The position numbers were made by a program, and so were the translations under genes. This document shows positions 31,209 to 41,649 of a stretch of 64,000 bases of DNA, in pieces. The DNA lies in assembly GCA_030280995.1 (NCBI GenBank), contig JASXTE010000001.1, forward strand, positions 1,463,501-1,527,500, written 5' to 3'. Every line of letters begins with the position of its first letter. Positions within the stretch are counted from its first letter, which is position 1. The notes under the pieces are model-generated. The model was not told the origin of the DNA. It saw only the letters and a program-made list of their open reading frames with translations, and ran no database searches. The DNA is from Hemileia vastatrix. Lineage: Eukaryota > Basidiomycota > Pucciniomycetes > Pucciniales > Zaghouaniaceae.

Positions 31209-31856
31209 TCAAGTACTTGTGGAATTACAGAGGGAATCAAGAGATGAAATGAAGTGTTCAGAATTAGCCTTGAACTGGTTAATGAGGTGTCTTCTGTTCT
31301 CAATGTCCTGTGGATCTCTAGCAGGAGTGGATTGGAATTAGTTTAGCAGAAGGTGTTTCTGTTGAGATGTGTGTTGTTGGAACTTGGCCTTATTTGCGGG
31401 CAAGTGGTTTGGTGTTGGTGTTGTTGGTTCAATGGATCCTACATTGTTATCATCATTGTCAGAAGATGAAGGAACTGAGAAGTCATCAGTTTTATAAATT
31501 GGAAAGAAGAAATGGAATTTTTTACCATCAGATGGACCAGGGATGATGGAACTTGTTGTTTTAGTGGTTTTGGAACTCTTCTAGGAAGGGTGTAGCTTTT
31601 TGATTAATCTGGGAATCAAGATGGATGGCCTAGATTATTTGGTGCTGGTAGAAGATGGACCAGGTTGAGGTGAAGGTGAGGCTGTTGCAGAAGATAATGG
31701 ACCAGGTCTGTAGAAGGTCCTCTTTCTGGATTGGCAGACATTGCAGGACGTTCTGTATGGATAGACAGGAGGTGTGATGGTGCAGATTAGATTATTGTCA
31801 ATGCAGTATTGGCAAGGACCCATTTCAGAGGTAGATTTAGGAAGAAGGTTGAACAT
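31209..31856 (-). pseudogene. Element C antisense gene 2 (small): second Cys-cluster protein
   Basis: Single frame of 216 codons from ATG 31856-31854 to TGA 31209-31211, broken by three internal stops. Residues about 14-40 form C-x2-C-x6-C, 12 residues, C-x2-C, with the last Cys changed to Phe (QSRKRTF). A Ser/Pro stretch, an acidic patch (SSSDNDDNN) and a helical C-terminus (ARDPQDIENRRHLINQFKAN) follow. D has the same gene at 51891-52387. It is distinct from antisense gene 1 but uses the same type of Cys domain, so it may be an old duplicate. Confidence 0.68.
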
Positions 31857-31899
31857 GGTGGTTTGATGAAGAAAAAATTTGGACATTCTGAATTTTGGG

Positions 31900-31914
31900 G
31901 AGGCTGTGGTCTTC
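31900..31914 (+). other. Element C polypurine tract (weak)
   Basis: GAATTTTGGGGAGGC sits directly before the 3' LTR. It is shorter and less purine-rich than TTGGAGGGAGGA of B and D, so it has probably decayed. Confidence 0.5.
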
Positions 31915-32995
31915 CAACATTGGCAGGGGCCTTTGTTGTGTTGTTTGGCGCTGTTTGTGCATGTCTTAATTGACATCTGTTGAAGAATTGGGTATTTTTC
32001 TGGTTTTATTCTGTGGGTATTGGGTCTGCGGGTATGTGGGTACTATCATTGGATAGCCCCGGGTTTTCTCTATATTTCATATTTTAATAATATTTTTCAT
32101 ATTCTAAGTTTTAAGGGGTCATTTCCTCATTCTTCAGTTACAAAAGATAGCTGTTTAATTTTGTTTTTTGTGTTTTATGGGCTAACCTTAGGTCTTAGGG
32201 TTAAGTGCTTAGTACCATTAGATAGGGCTAATTTAGCTCTATATTTCATGTCTCAATGTTGTTATTGCGTAATTTTGTGTTTTAAGGGTTTTAGTAGTTG
32301 TAGTGAATTTTTCCAAGTAGATTAGGTGTTTTTATTGGTTTTCTGGCTTCAGGGAGGCCGGGCCGCTTCAGGCGGCACCTCAGACGTCGGGCGGCTCGCT
32401 TGCTTCTGCTTTAGAAGGTTGGGGAGCGCTTCTGGAGGGTTTTTATTCAATTTGGCTGGTACAGGTGCCAAATTTGTTGGTGTGCATGGGCTCTTAGATA
32501 GTGGTCTGGGTATACATAGTGAATAAGACAGTTTGGGGCAACTTTAATTATCATACAACCATCCGGAGGTGATATCCTTGTTCCTCACTCAGTTTTCACT
32601 GTTTTTGGCCACAATTGGCTGTGTTGGTTGCAAGGTTAGTTCTTCATTTAACTCAACTTTAGCAACAGGTTCTCTGGTATAGTCTTGCAAGCTATATCAA
32701 GTATTATTGCTGTCTCTGGTTTGGATTTTCAGCCTACATCAAGTATCTTTGCTGTCTCTGGTGTAGAACTTGTTCTACATTTCAGTTCTTTGGTCTGGTA
32801 GTCTGTCTGGTGACTACTTTCTTGGCTCATCAAGCAGTCAAGTGTGTTGAAAAGGAGCTTTAGCAAAACTGGAACCAACTTACTTTAGCAAGTAAATCTC
32901 ACTCTATTTTTCTAAAGGGACAGGGGGTTTTCTCTCCAGTTTTACTCCAACTACCTTGTTCAAGGCCCATAACTAGTACTATAGTATTGTCTACA
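31915..32995 (+). repeat. Element C 3' LTR
   Basis: TGTGGTCTTCC to TTGTCTACA, matching 19974-21044 with a few percent differences by eye. The GC-rich island at 32351-32400 is longer than in the 5' copy. It is followed at once by a piece of a minus-strand LTR (element E). Confidence 0.88.
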
Positions 32996-33177
32996 ATGGA
33001 TAATTATTTATTTAATTTTGACTTGCATAAAATTAACCCCTTTTAAACCACTTTTAATACTCATTCTTTAAATATAACCATTTTAAAACTAGAATGGCTT
33101 TTCCAATCTCAATAATCATCTCTCAAGAAACCTTTTATAGTAAACTTTAGTACCCTACTAAACTTTAGACTGCCACA
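32996..33177 (-). repeat. Element E 3' LTR fragment
   Basis: About 182 bp of LTR start on the minus strand (reads TGTGGCAGTC from 33177). It matches, with heavy divergence, the right-hand LTR at about 55800-55973 (shared CTAGAATGG, CTTTTCCAAT, AATAATCATC). The rest of this LTR is missing at the junction with C. Confidence 0.75.
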
Positions 33178-34093
33178 TCCTCCCTCCAATGAAGAATGTC
33201 CCCATTTTTTAAATTTTCATAATTGATCATTCATATATTCATCTTCTCTTCATGCTCTTAAACATGAGGACATTATGAAGTGAAGGTTTCTTTTGCAAAG
33301 TGTTTTGATATTGTGGTTGAAAGATTCCAAAGAGATTATTTATATTGATTGTCTTCTCTTCTTTAAAATTTCAATACTTTAATTCTTTAATTCTTTTTGG
33401 TGCTGAAAACTGTTATTGTCTGGTTGATTTTATTTATTTTTAAGATCATATAATCATCATATTTTGAATAAATTTTAATATACTGTATTTTCTTTGTGAT
33501 GATTCCACTACTGAGAGCAAGGTTAGAATCCCTTCAGACTCTCCTCTTCCAGTCTCCATTGTCTTCACAACATGAGAGAGCGGGCCTCCCTAATGGGCCA
33601 AATACATTTGATTCCATTCCTATAGGGCTTTTTCCTGAGCCAAATACTATGATTCCATTCTTGCCAAAAGGTCCACCAAGCTTCACATAATATAGTCTAC
33701 CAATGAGACCCACTAAATTCAAATCCTATCCTTCTTCTATGATTCAGAATCACAACATTCAAATAAATTTCCAAACCTTTAAAATCACTCCAAAATTTTA
33801 TTATAAATCATAATCTTCCAGAATTTCTTGAAACCTTTATTTTTAACTTTTAACAATCTCCATAAATAACTTTATGAATCTCCATCTTTCTTTAATCCTA
33901 AATAACTCCATTTAATTACATCTCCATTGCCTAAAGTTAGTTGCACTTTTTTCATTAATGACTGAGTTGTTCAAATGAGTGAGTACCAGTTTGAGTACTG
34001 ATGAACCAGTGATATATTAAAAATGACTGAATTGAATATCCCACTTGATTAAAATTCCTTCCTATTATACTTGTAAACCAACCTTTAATCAAC
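33178..34093 (-). promoter_or_regulatory. Element E polypurine tract and pre-PPT region
   Basis: The minus strand reads ATTGGAGGGAGGA at 33190-33178. Further in, the minus strand of about 33490-33700 matches 13790-13980 of B (repeated GGAATCA ... TTTGGC blocks). Conservation between two otherwise diverged elements suggests a functional non-coding region. No gene is seen. Confidence 0.65.
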
Positions 34094-34254
34094 TTCCAGT
34101 TTATAGTCTTGGTGGAGCAAAGTGAAAGTAATTTTCCATTTTAAGGTCATAGGGGACCAATGATTGACATTTTTCTGTTATTTATCAGTTTAAGGTCATA
34201 GAGGAGCAAATCCTTATAGTTAATTTCCAGTTTCAGGTCATAGTGGACCAATGA
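34094..34254 (-). repeat. Element E: four small hairpins
   Basis: On the minus strand, copies lie at about 34094-34120, 34131-34157, 34188-34214 and 34229-34254. Arms GGTC/GACC are kept in two copies (loops CCCTAT and CACTAT); the others have one arm changed (GCTC with GACT or GACC). Tails read TAAACTG, TAAAATGG or GAAACTGG. Confidence 0.75.
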
Positions 34255-34356
34255 TTGTGTTGATTCCAACTAACTACTTCTATCATTGAGCCCATTTTCA
34301 CCATAATTTTTCTCCCTTTCCTATTTTCCTATCCAGCTCATAGCTATCAGACTTTC

Positions 34357-35196
34357 ATGATTACTCTTTCCAAATTCACTGCCTCTAGTGACCAAGCCTG
34401 TGATTACTGTTCTTTTACCCATTTAGAGTGCACCTAAAATTATAACCAGAAATGATATACCTACAACAGAGCCTGTTTCAACTGCTTTAAAAAGAAGAGA
34501 AAATGCTCTGGCCTTAAATATGGCTCATTCCCCCTTCCTGATACCAGCTTTTCCCACCATTGCAAGCCTTCTACTCCTTCTCCAAAATCACCAACCACTA
34601 GATTTCCTACTCCTTTCATACAATAATCCTTTTTAAATATTCCTTATGACTCTGAGTGTCTGGGTCAACCTCCTTCTGATCTATATGCTTCTCCTTCTCT
34701 CCAATCAAGACTCTCTTCTTTCATCCCTAGAGCTTGCACTTCTCCAAAAGCAATGTTGAATCCAACTAAATCAGTTCTTAATTTTTCTTCTTCTCCTTCT
34801 TCTTTCTCTCCACCCCCTATAAAAGAGCCTACTCCTCCTCAACCTAAATATAGCAGCCCTCATTGTCTTTCTTCTTCATCAAAAAGACGCAGATCTCCTA
34901 GTGCTCCAATAATTTGCCATATAAAAATAAACATTCCTTTAGTTAATGGATCTCCAATCCCTGCTCCTTCTGGAGACATCCTAACTTTCCTAAATCCTCT
35001 TTCATAACACAACATTAAAAATATCTAATCTTCCCTTCTTGAATAAAAATTTCTTCCAAGCCTGCCTTTAAATCTTGAGATTGACACAGTGGACTCTAAT
35101 AAGTAATTAATATTTTCATTCTTCTTTTAAATTTATCTCTTGATTTTTTTGATCACCTGATCTAAGTTCTTCTGGATCCCATTTTTCTCCTTCTGC
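34357..35196 (+). pseudogene. Element E antisense gene, exon 1 (Cys-cluster)
   Basis: Plus-strand gene, so opposite to E's pol. From ATG 34357 it runs in one frame to TAA 35005 with stops at about 34435, 34450 and 34624. The Cys cluster is complete: CDYC...C, then NRAC-x2-C-x6-C (KKRRKC), as in B. The linker is Ser/Pro-rich with SSSKRRRS, like SSKRPR in B. The end of exon 1 lies near 35090 (GACACAG, as in B); a probable intron follows. Exon 2 resumes near 35165 and is cut by D at 35196, continuing at 53536. Confidence 0.75.
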
Positions 35197-36276
35197 TGTG
35201 GCCTTACAAAATTGGCGGAGCCCTTTGTTGGTCTATTTGATGTTGTTTTTATATGTCTTTAATGGCATTGTTTAATAATTAAGTGTTTTTCTGGAATTAT
35301 TTGACAGATATTGGGACTGCGAGGATGTGGGTACTATCATTGGATAGCCCCAGTTTCTCTCTATATTTTATGTCCCAATGACATTTCTCTGATTTTAAGT
35401 ATTTAAGGGATTATTTCTCATTTTTCATTTTAAAAGATAGCTGTTTAATTTTTTTTTTTGTGTTTTACAGGCTAACCTTAAGTCTTAGGTTTAAGTGCTT
35501 AGTACCATTAGAATGGGCTAATTTGTCTCTACATTTCATGTCACAATGTTTTTATAGCTTAATTATGTGTTTTAAAGATTTTAGTAGTTGTAGTAGATTT
35601 TTCTAAGTATTTTGGGTATTTTTGGAGTTTTTTAGTGGTTTTCTGGCTTCAGGGTGGTCTGGCCGCCTCAGGCAGGCCTCACAACGTCGGATGGACTGCC
35701 AGCCTTGGTTCTAGAAGGGTTTTATTCAATTTGGCACTCAGAAACACCAAATTTTTTGGTGTTCATGGGCTTTTAGATAGTGGTCTGGGAGTAAATAGTG
35801 AATAAGACAGTTTGGGGCAACTTTAATTATCATACAACCATCCAGAGGTGATATCCTTGTTCCTCACTCAGTTTTCACTGTTTTCTGGCCACAATTGGGT
35901 GTGTTTGTTGCAAGGTGAGTTCTTCATTTAACTTAACTTGGAAACTGGTTTCTTTGGTGTAGTCTTGCAAGCTATATCAAGTATTATTGCTGTCTCTGGT
36001 ATGGATTTTCAACCTACATTGAGTATCATTGCTTTCTCTGGTGTGGACATTGGTCTACGTTTCATTTCTTTGGTTTGATAGTCTGTCTGGAGACTACTTT
36101 CTTGGCTGATCAGGCAGTCAAGTGTTTTTGTAAAGGTGCTTTAGCAACAGGACCCAATTTACTGTAGCAGGTAAATCTCACTTTATTTTTATAAAGGGAC
36201 AGGGTTATTTCTCTCTGGGTTTTTACTCCAACTCCCTTGGTCAAGGCCTATAGCTAGTACTATAGGATTTTCTACA
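35197..36276 (+). repeat. Element D 5' LTR
   Basis: Starts TGTGGCCTTACAAAATTGG, ends GGATTTTCTACA. Diverged from the 3' copy (52436-53535) but clearly the same. GC-rich island at 35651-35700. Its last 38 bp are part of a 270-bp tandem duplication. Confidence 0.87.
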
Positions 36277-36778
36277 TTTCAGGTGCCCAACGTGGGGTAG
36301 ATCTTGCTAGTTCTTTGGAATCTCTGTTGTCTTTTGTTGGATTTTTTTGGTGAATTTGGTCTGGAAGAATGGCTTCTGGTTCTTCTATTCCTGTGGTGAC
36401 TGTCAGTGGGGGGAAGGTCCTCCTGCTGTGATGGTTAGGGAGTGTGTGTGGATTAAAAATTGGGATGGTACCGAATTTAATGGGGAAGATGTGAGGTAGT
36501 TTCTGGATGGTCAAGGCCTATAGCTAGTACTATAGGATTGTCTACATTTCAGGCGCCCAACGTGGGGTAGATCTTACTAGTTCTTTGGAATCTCTGTTGT
36601 CTTTGGTTGGATTTTTTTGGTGAATTTGGTCTGGAAGAATGGCTTCTGGTTCTTCTATTCCTGTGGTGACTGTCAGTGGGGGGAAGGTCCTCCTGCTGTG
36701 ATGGTTAGGGAGTGTGTGTGGATTAAAAATTGGGATGGTACCAAATTTAATGGGGAAGATGTGAGGTAGTTTCTGGAG
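36239..36778 (+). repeat. 270-bp tandem duplication over LTR end, PBS and gag start (D)
   Basis: Units 36239-36508 and 36509-36778 are nearly identical. Each holds the last 38 bp of the LTR, a primer binding site (36281-36297 AGGTGCCCAACGTGGGG; 36551-36567 AGGCGCCCAACGTGGGG), the leader and the first 46 or so codons of gag with ATG at 36369 and 36639. The element therefore has two primer sites and two gag starts. The second unit leads into the rest of gag. Confidence 0.92.
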
Positions 36779-38820
36779 AAATATAAAACTGCTGCTGGTG
36801 TGGATGGTGCTTCTTACCTGGACATGGTGAAGCAGATCATTTTCTTCATTGGTGATAGGGCAGTGGAGAAGGAGGTTGTGGCCATGTCTGGATACAAGAA
36901 GAGGGACTGGAAGTTGTTGTGTGGGGAGATGGTGGATAGATGGAGTGTAAGGTTCACTATAGTGGATTTGAACAAGGTTTTCAGTGAATGGCAGTCTTAT
37001 GATGGTGTTGGTAGCTTACTCAGTTACAAGAAGTTTCTGCTACAGTTTGATCCTGTGGTAGAATATTTGGTAGAAGAGGAGGAGCTGGCATATGAAAATG
37101 CTGCCAAGGATGTTTTTTGGTCTGCCCTGGCTAGAGATGTCAGGATGGATGTGTTTAAGGAGCTGTCAAGGAAGGACTTGATGAAGACTAATTCCGATTG
37201 GGACCAGAATTTGCCTGCCTTGGACAAGGTGAAGGAGGCTGCGGAGGCCCATTTGAAGTTATTGGCTGTAGACACCTATCAGGAAGGCTGTTCCAAATAT
37301 GTCAGCAAAGTCAGGGAGGCTTTGGCTGAATAGGAGAGTAGAGTGAAGAAGGAAGAGAAGAATATTGTGGAGGTTCCCAAGCAGGAGAGGGACCTAGTGG
37401 TGGAGCAGTTGGCTGATCTGACAAAACAGCTACAAATTTTTGTTCAGGATGCTAAGAAGGCCAATAGGACTCCTTCTCAACCTAAAGATTTTGATATGAG
37501 GGCTAGTAGGAGTGATCCTTTGGTCTGCTCTTATTGCAGCAGGTGGGGGCACAATTCCAATTATTTTTGGGCTCTGAACAGAGATGTTCCAGAAGGAAAG
37601 TTAGAGTTTTACGGCAGGGTGTTCAAGTTCTCTGATGGTTCATTTGTGAAGCCCAGTGAGGGAAGGCTCCTGTTGATTTGGTCAGGAGAAGGATTGTTCT
37701 CAATCAGAGGAGGCCAAGGTTTGAGGAGATCCCTGATCAGGGGAAGTCCTCTGCTAAGGCAGATGATGATTTCAAGGGAAAAGGGAAGGAGGTGAATAAT
37801 GTCTCTTTTTCTACTTCCTTTGGTGGCATGGAGCTTTATTCTTGTGGTGGACAGTAAGGTGTTGAATGCTTAGCTGGTATTTATGACGTAGAAGCGGGAA
37901 AGGTGGGAAGGCCTAAGAGCAGTCCTCAGGACCAACCAAAGCCTAAGGCTTCAAAGACGGATCCTAAGCTGAGTGCAGCCAGGAGGAAGTACAGCAAAGA
38001 GGAGCTGTACAAGATGCAGAAGGGGATTTCTGATATGGGCCCCCCTAGTTTTGGAGAATTGGACATGAATAGTGAGCCAATGCCTATGGATGTTGATTCT
38101 GACTCTGAGGAGGATGTCCCTTTGGCTTCATTGCCAAAGCCCGCTGGAGTTAGATGTGCTGGTGAGGGATCTGGTTTGATTCTTGTTGATGGTAAATCTG
38201 TTGGTGGTTCTGGTCCTCAGGAGACTTTTAGGACCAAGGTAGTGAAGCCAAGGGCTCAATTTGAGAGGCCAGTGAATTCCAGCCAATCTAATTTTATGGA
38301 ATCTATTCTGGAAAACATGAATCAGGGTCAGGTTTCCCTTTCTTAAAGGGAATTATATGATATCAGTCCTGGGTCAGCTGATAGACAAAAAAAATTGTTT
38401 ACCAGAAAAAGGGTTTCTTCTTGGGAGGTGGAATACATTTGTGATTCTGCTGAGAAGTTTGGTGAGGGGTTGGAGACTCATTTTTCTGCTCCTCTGGGTT
38501 ATGCCAATGTCACTCTGAATGGTAGGGAGGCTAGGGCATTGGTGGATTCAGGTTCTCATATTAACCTGATTTCTTTGTTTGAGGATAGTCATCTGGGCCT
38601 CCCCATCAAGACAAGAATTGGTGGAGATTTAAGAGGGATTGGTGGCCATGTCACTGAGTTGATTGGAACAGCTGAATTTGTGAAGCTGGATGTTGGTGGA
38701 GCCTCAGGAAAGTTTCATTTTTACATTTCCAAAGGTAATGTAAAAGCTGTTTTGGGTGGACCATTCTTGATGTATTTTCAAGTAATAATTGGTTATCAGT
38801 TTGATATGGGAATCAGTTTG
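36639..38820 (+). pseudogene. Element D Gag and N-terminal protease
   Basis: The first codons (MASGSS) are followed by a frame break in a G run near 36678; the capsid continues in frame from about 36690 (TAG near 36769). Further stops at 37331 and 38344; a frameshift near 37665. Zinc knuckle is CSYC...GH...F, with the last Cys replaced by Phe as in C. Acidic DSDSEEDVPLASL near 38095, protease box LVDSGSHINLIS at about 38540-38575, VLGGPFLM at 38752. The protease is cut at 38820 by the copia element and resumes at 43970. Confidence 0.87.
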
Positions 38821-39459
38821 TGTTAATATTCTATAAGCATTACTATTCCATATTCTTACTTTTATACTTTCCACTACCAGTAGATCTTTATATCACCATT
38901 TATATACATACCCTAAACTAAGCATATTATAGGATGTCAAGCCGTTATTGAGCCGGAATCTAAACTTCTCTCACTTTTATTTATTATTTACTTATTTCTC
39001 TTTTCTAGTCTCACTTCCTTTTATCTCTTGTCCTTTCCTCGCTTGCCCCTGCTCCTCACTTGTCCACTCCTAGTCCACTGTCCACTTAAGTCTTATATAT
39101 CACTAACATATTATATTAAATATTATCAGGTAACATGTATGTTCTCTACAACTGCAATGCATCCAAACTTTTCTTGCTTTTATTTATTATTTACTTATTT
39201 CTCTTTTCTAGTCTCACTTTGTTTTATCTCTTGTCCTGTCCTTGCTTGTCCCTGCTCCTCACTTGTCCACTCCTAGTTCACTGTCCACTTAAGTCTTATA
39301 TATCATTAACATATTATATTAAATATTATCATGTAACATTCTCACTTCCTTTTATCTCTTGTCCTGTCCTCACTTGTCCCTGCTCCTCACTCTTTCACTC
39401 CTAGTCCACTGTCCACTTAAGTCTTATATATCACTAACATATTATATTAAATATTATCA
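38821..39459 (+). repeat. Copia 5' LTR with an extra 203-bp unit
   Basis: 639 bp against 436 bp for the 3' LTR. The difference equals a duplicated unit 39009-39211. Three copies of a block starting TCTCACTTCCTTTTATCTC and ending ATTATATTAAATATTATCA lie at 39009, 39212 and 39340; the 3' LTR has two (43723, 43849). Confidence 0.92.
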
Positions 39460-39475
39460 GGGTTATGGACCCAGT
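39460..39475 (+). other. Copia primer binding site, half-tRNA type
   Basis: GGGTTATGGACCCAGT directly follows the LTR. It is nearly complementary to the anticodon stem-loop of eukaryotic initiator tRNA-Met (GGGCCCATAACCC), not to a tRNA 3' end. This is the mode known from Drosophila copia, which primes from a tRNA-iMet fragment. Confidence 0.78.
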
Positions 39476-39576
39476 GCCCCTGCATTTAATTCAGTCTGGA
39501 AACTCCACAGTCAATTAATACGTCCTCCCCATCATCAAGCCCTTCTTCCTCATCTGCACACACTGCTACTGCTGGA

Positions 39577-40440
39577 ATGGCCTCCACCTTAAATCCCGTT
39601 CTACCTCCTGATTTCTCTTACCTCCAGGATTCCTCGAATTTCTCTGAAATTAAAGGAATTGAAAAGTTAAATGATAAAAATTACAGCTCATGGAAAACAG
39701 ACATAAAATATGCCTTGACTGTTCACAATCTAGATCAATTTCTTGATGAAAACTGTGCGATACCCAATGACCCTGATCTTATGAATATTTTTGAAATTTG
39801 ACAAAGACAAACTAACACAATAATCAAAATGTTTATGGATAGACCTAATCAACACAGGTTTATCTTGGATGACAATGTGGTAGAGACTGCTCAACTGTGG
39901 AAATGCATCAAGAATCATTACACCTCAAAGTCGACTCAAAATTGTTTCTACGTGGTAAACCAATTATTTAAAATCAAATTTACTGAAAGCAATATTATTG
40001 ATGCCATGAATTAATTCAGAGGAACAATGAAACTATTAAGAGAAGTTGCCCCTGATCTCTTCAAGGACAACGTTTTGTCATATATCATGGGGAATTATGT
40101 ATTGAACCTCCTCCCCAAGTCATATCAAGCTGCTGCCACAATCATTCTAAGCAAATACGACATTACTAATCAAAGGCCTACAATCAAAAAATTTTTCTCA
40201 GACATCAAAACCAAAGTCACTCAACGTAAAGTCCTTAATATATCTACAACTGGAACAGCTCTGGCCGTGGACACCAAGGCTAAACACCTATGTTCAAAGG
40301 GCAAACATAATCCCCTTGCTCCACACTCAGAATCATCTTGCTTTCATCTTCATCCCAAGAAATGTGACAAATTTCTCAAAAGAAAGAAAGGGAAAATTGT
40401 GGTTCTGATAACACTCACAAGGCTTTATCAGTATTTAATG
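39577..40440 (+). pseudogene. Copia Gag
   Basis: Three pieces in decayed frames: MASTLNPVLPPDF to TGA 39799 (with LNDKNYSSWKTDIKYAL, typical of copia gag), 39829 to TAA 40012 (QLWKCIKNHYTSKS) and from 40027. The last holds a possible CCHC-like region near 40290-40370 (CSKGKHNPLAPHSESSC). Frameshift near 40400. Confidence 0.8.
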
Positions 40441-41640
40441 ACTTACCTCATGATCATGCCATATTGTACAGTGGCACATCTTTCTCAATATTCAATAATC
40501 AAAAATATTTTGATACACTTAGAAACTCAAAAACTGCTTTATCAATGGCCAACAATGATGAACTAACTGCCCTTGGACAAGGAAAAGCTCTCTTCTCCTC
40601 AACCTCAGGTCACAATTTTAATATTGATCATGCTCTCTATTCACCATCCATAAAAGCAAACTTAATCTCACTTGTGGACATCTTACTGGACAGATGGAGC
40701 ATCACTAATGAAAAGGGACAATTTATAATCACAAATGGGGATACTACTCTCATTGAATGCTCATCCAAAGGAAAAATATTGACATTTCCATTAGTTACAA
40801 ACTCCATCCTCAACTCTATCAACTACGTCAGCTCTCTGGACAAGAAATTAAGAATACTACATCATAACTATGGACACCCAAATAATCAAACCATGGAAAA
40901 ACTTTTCCCAGGTTTGAACTTTACTAACTTTTCATGTAAAACTTGTGCACTTGCTAAATCTCATTTTTTACCTTTCTTGGGTACTTTCCCAACTCCTGAA
41001 TCTCCTCTTGACGTCATACACATGGATTTATGTAGACCAATTACTCCTGAATCTAAAGGAGGAAAGTCGTACTTCTTTCAGATTGTTGATGGACACTCAA
41101 GGTATCGACATGTTCAATTTCTTCAATTAAAGTCTGAGACCTTTGAAAATTACAAGGATTTTGAAGCCCTGGTTGAAAATCAATTAGACAAACGTGTCAA
41201 GTGTATAGTCTCAGATAACGGAGGATAATTTGTAAATTTCACAATTAAAAATCATTTAAAAAACAAAGGAATTGTTCACCTACACACTGCTCCCTACTCA
41301 CCACAACAGAACCCTATCTCCAAAAGGGGAAATATCTTAATTGTCGAAAAAGCCAAGTGTCTACTCATTGAATCAGGTCTTGACGCACAATGGTGGGCCA
41401 AAGCCGTAAATATGGCTACCTTTCTCTTGAACATTCTACCTTCCTCTTCCCTTGGAAATTATGGCACAAGAATACAAAAGTACCCACCAAGCTACACCCT
41501 TTTGGCTCAAATGTGATGTATATTCTTCAAAAACATAAACAAGCTGGTAAATTTGAAAAATGTGGAGAAGAGAGTATTTTTAGGCTACTTTGATGGTCAT
41601 ATTAATTATTGAATATACTCCCCATCTACGGACTCAATTA
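40441..41640 (+). pseudogene. Copia protease and integrase
   Basis: The protease box reads YSGTSFSIF at about 40464; the catalytic Asp is Tyr. The integrase zinc region has HH...GH...CKTC (about 40860-40950). Core: DVIHMDL (about 41010), VSDNGG (about 41205) followed by a stop at 41226 where Glu is expected. The stretch after PQQNPIS reads SKRG where SERK is usual, so the catalytic Glu is probably lost. Frameshift near 41330. Confidence 0.82.
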
Positions 41641-41649
41641 TCACTACTC

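Larger units (their letters stand above)
19974..32995 (+). mobile_element. Element C: giant Ty3/gypsy LTR retrotransposon
   Basis: About 13 kb. LTRs 19974-21044 and 31915-32995 are closely similar and of a different family from B (TGTGGTCTTCC ... TTGTCTACA). Between them lie a mutated PBS, gag-protease, linker, RT-RNase H, integrase, hairpin modules and two antisense genes. Several stops and frameshifts show it is dead. The 5-bp flanks (AGCGC left, ATGGA right) do not match, and the two sides belong to different older elements (A left, E right), so the two ends may not come from one insertion. Confidence 0.85.
32996..35196 (-). mobile_element. Element E, left part: minus-strand Ty3/gypsy remnant
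   Basis: Reads in reverse: LTR start (32996-33177), polypurine tract, the pre-PPT region conserved with B, small hairpins and the antisense gene (here on the plus strand). It continues after element D at 53536, where the reading of the antisense gene resumes. Related to B rather than C/D by LTR start (TGTGGCAGTCTAAAG) and pre-PPT sequence. Confidence 0.82.
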
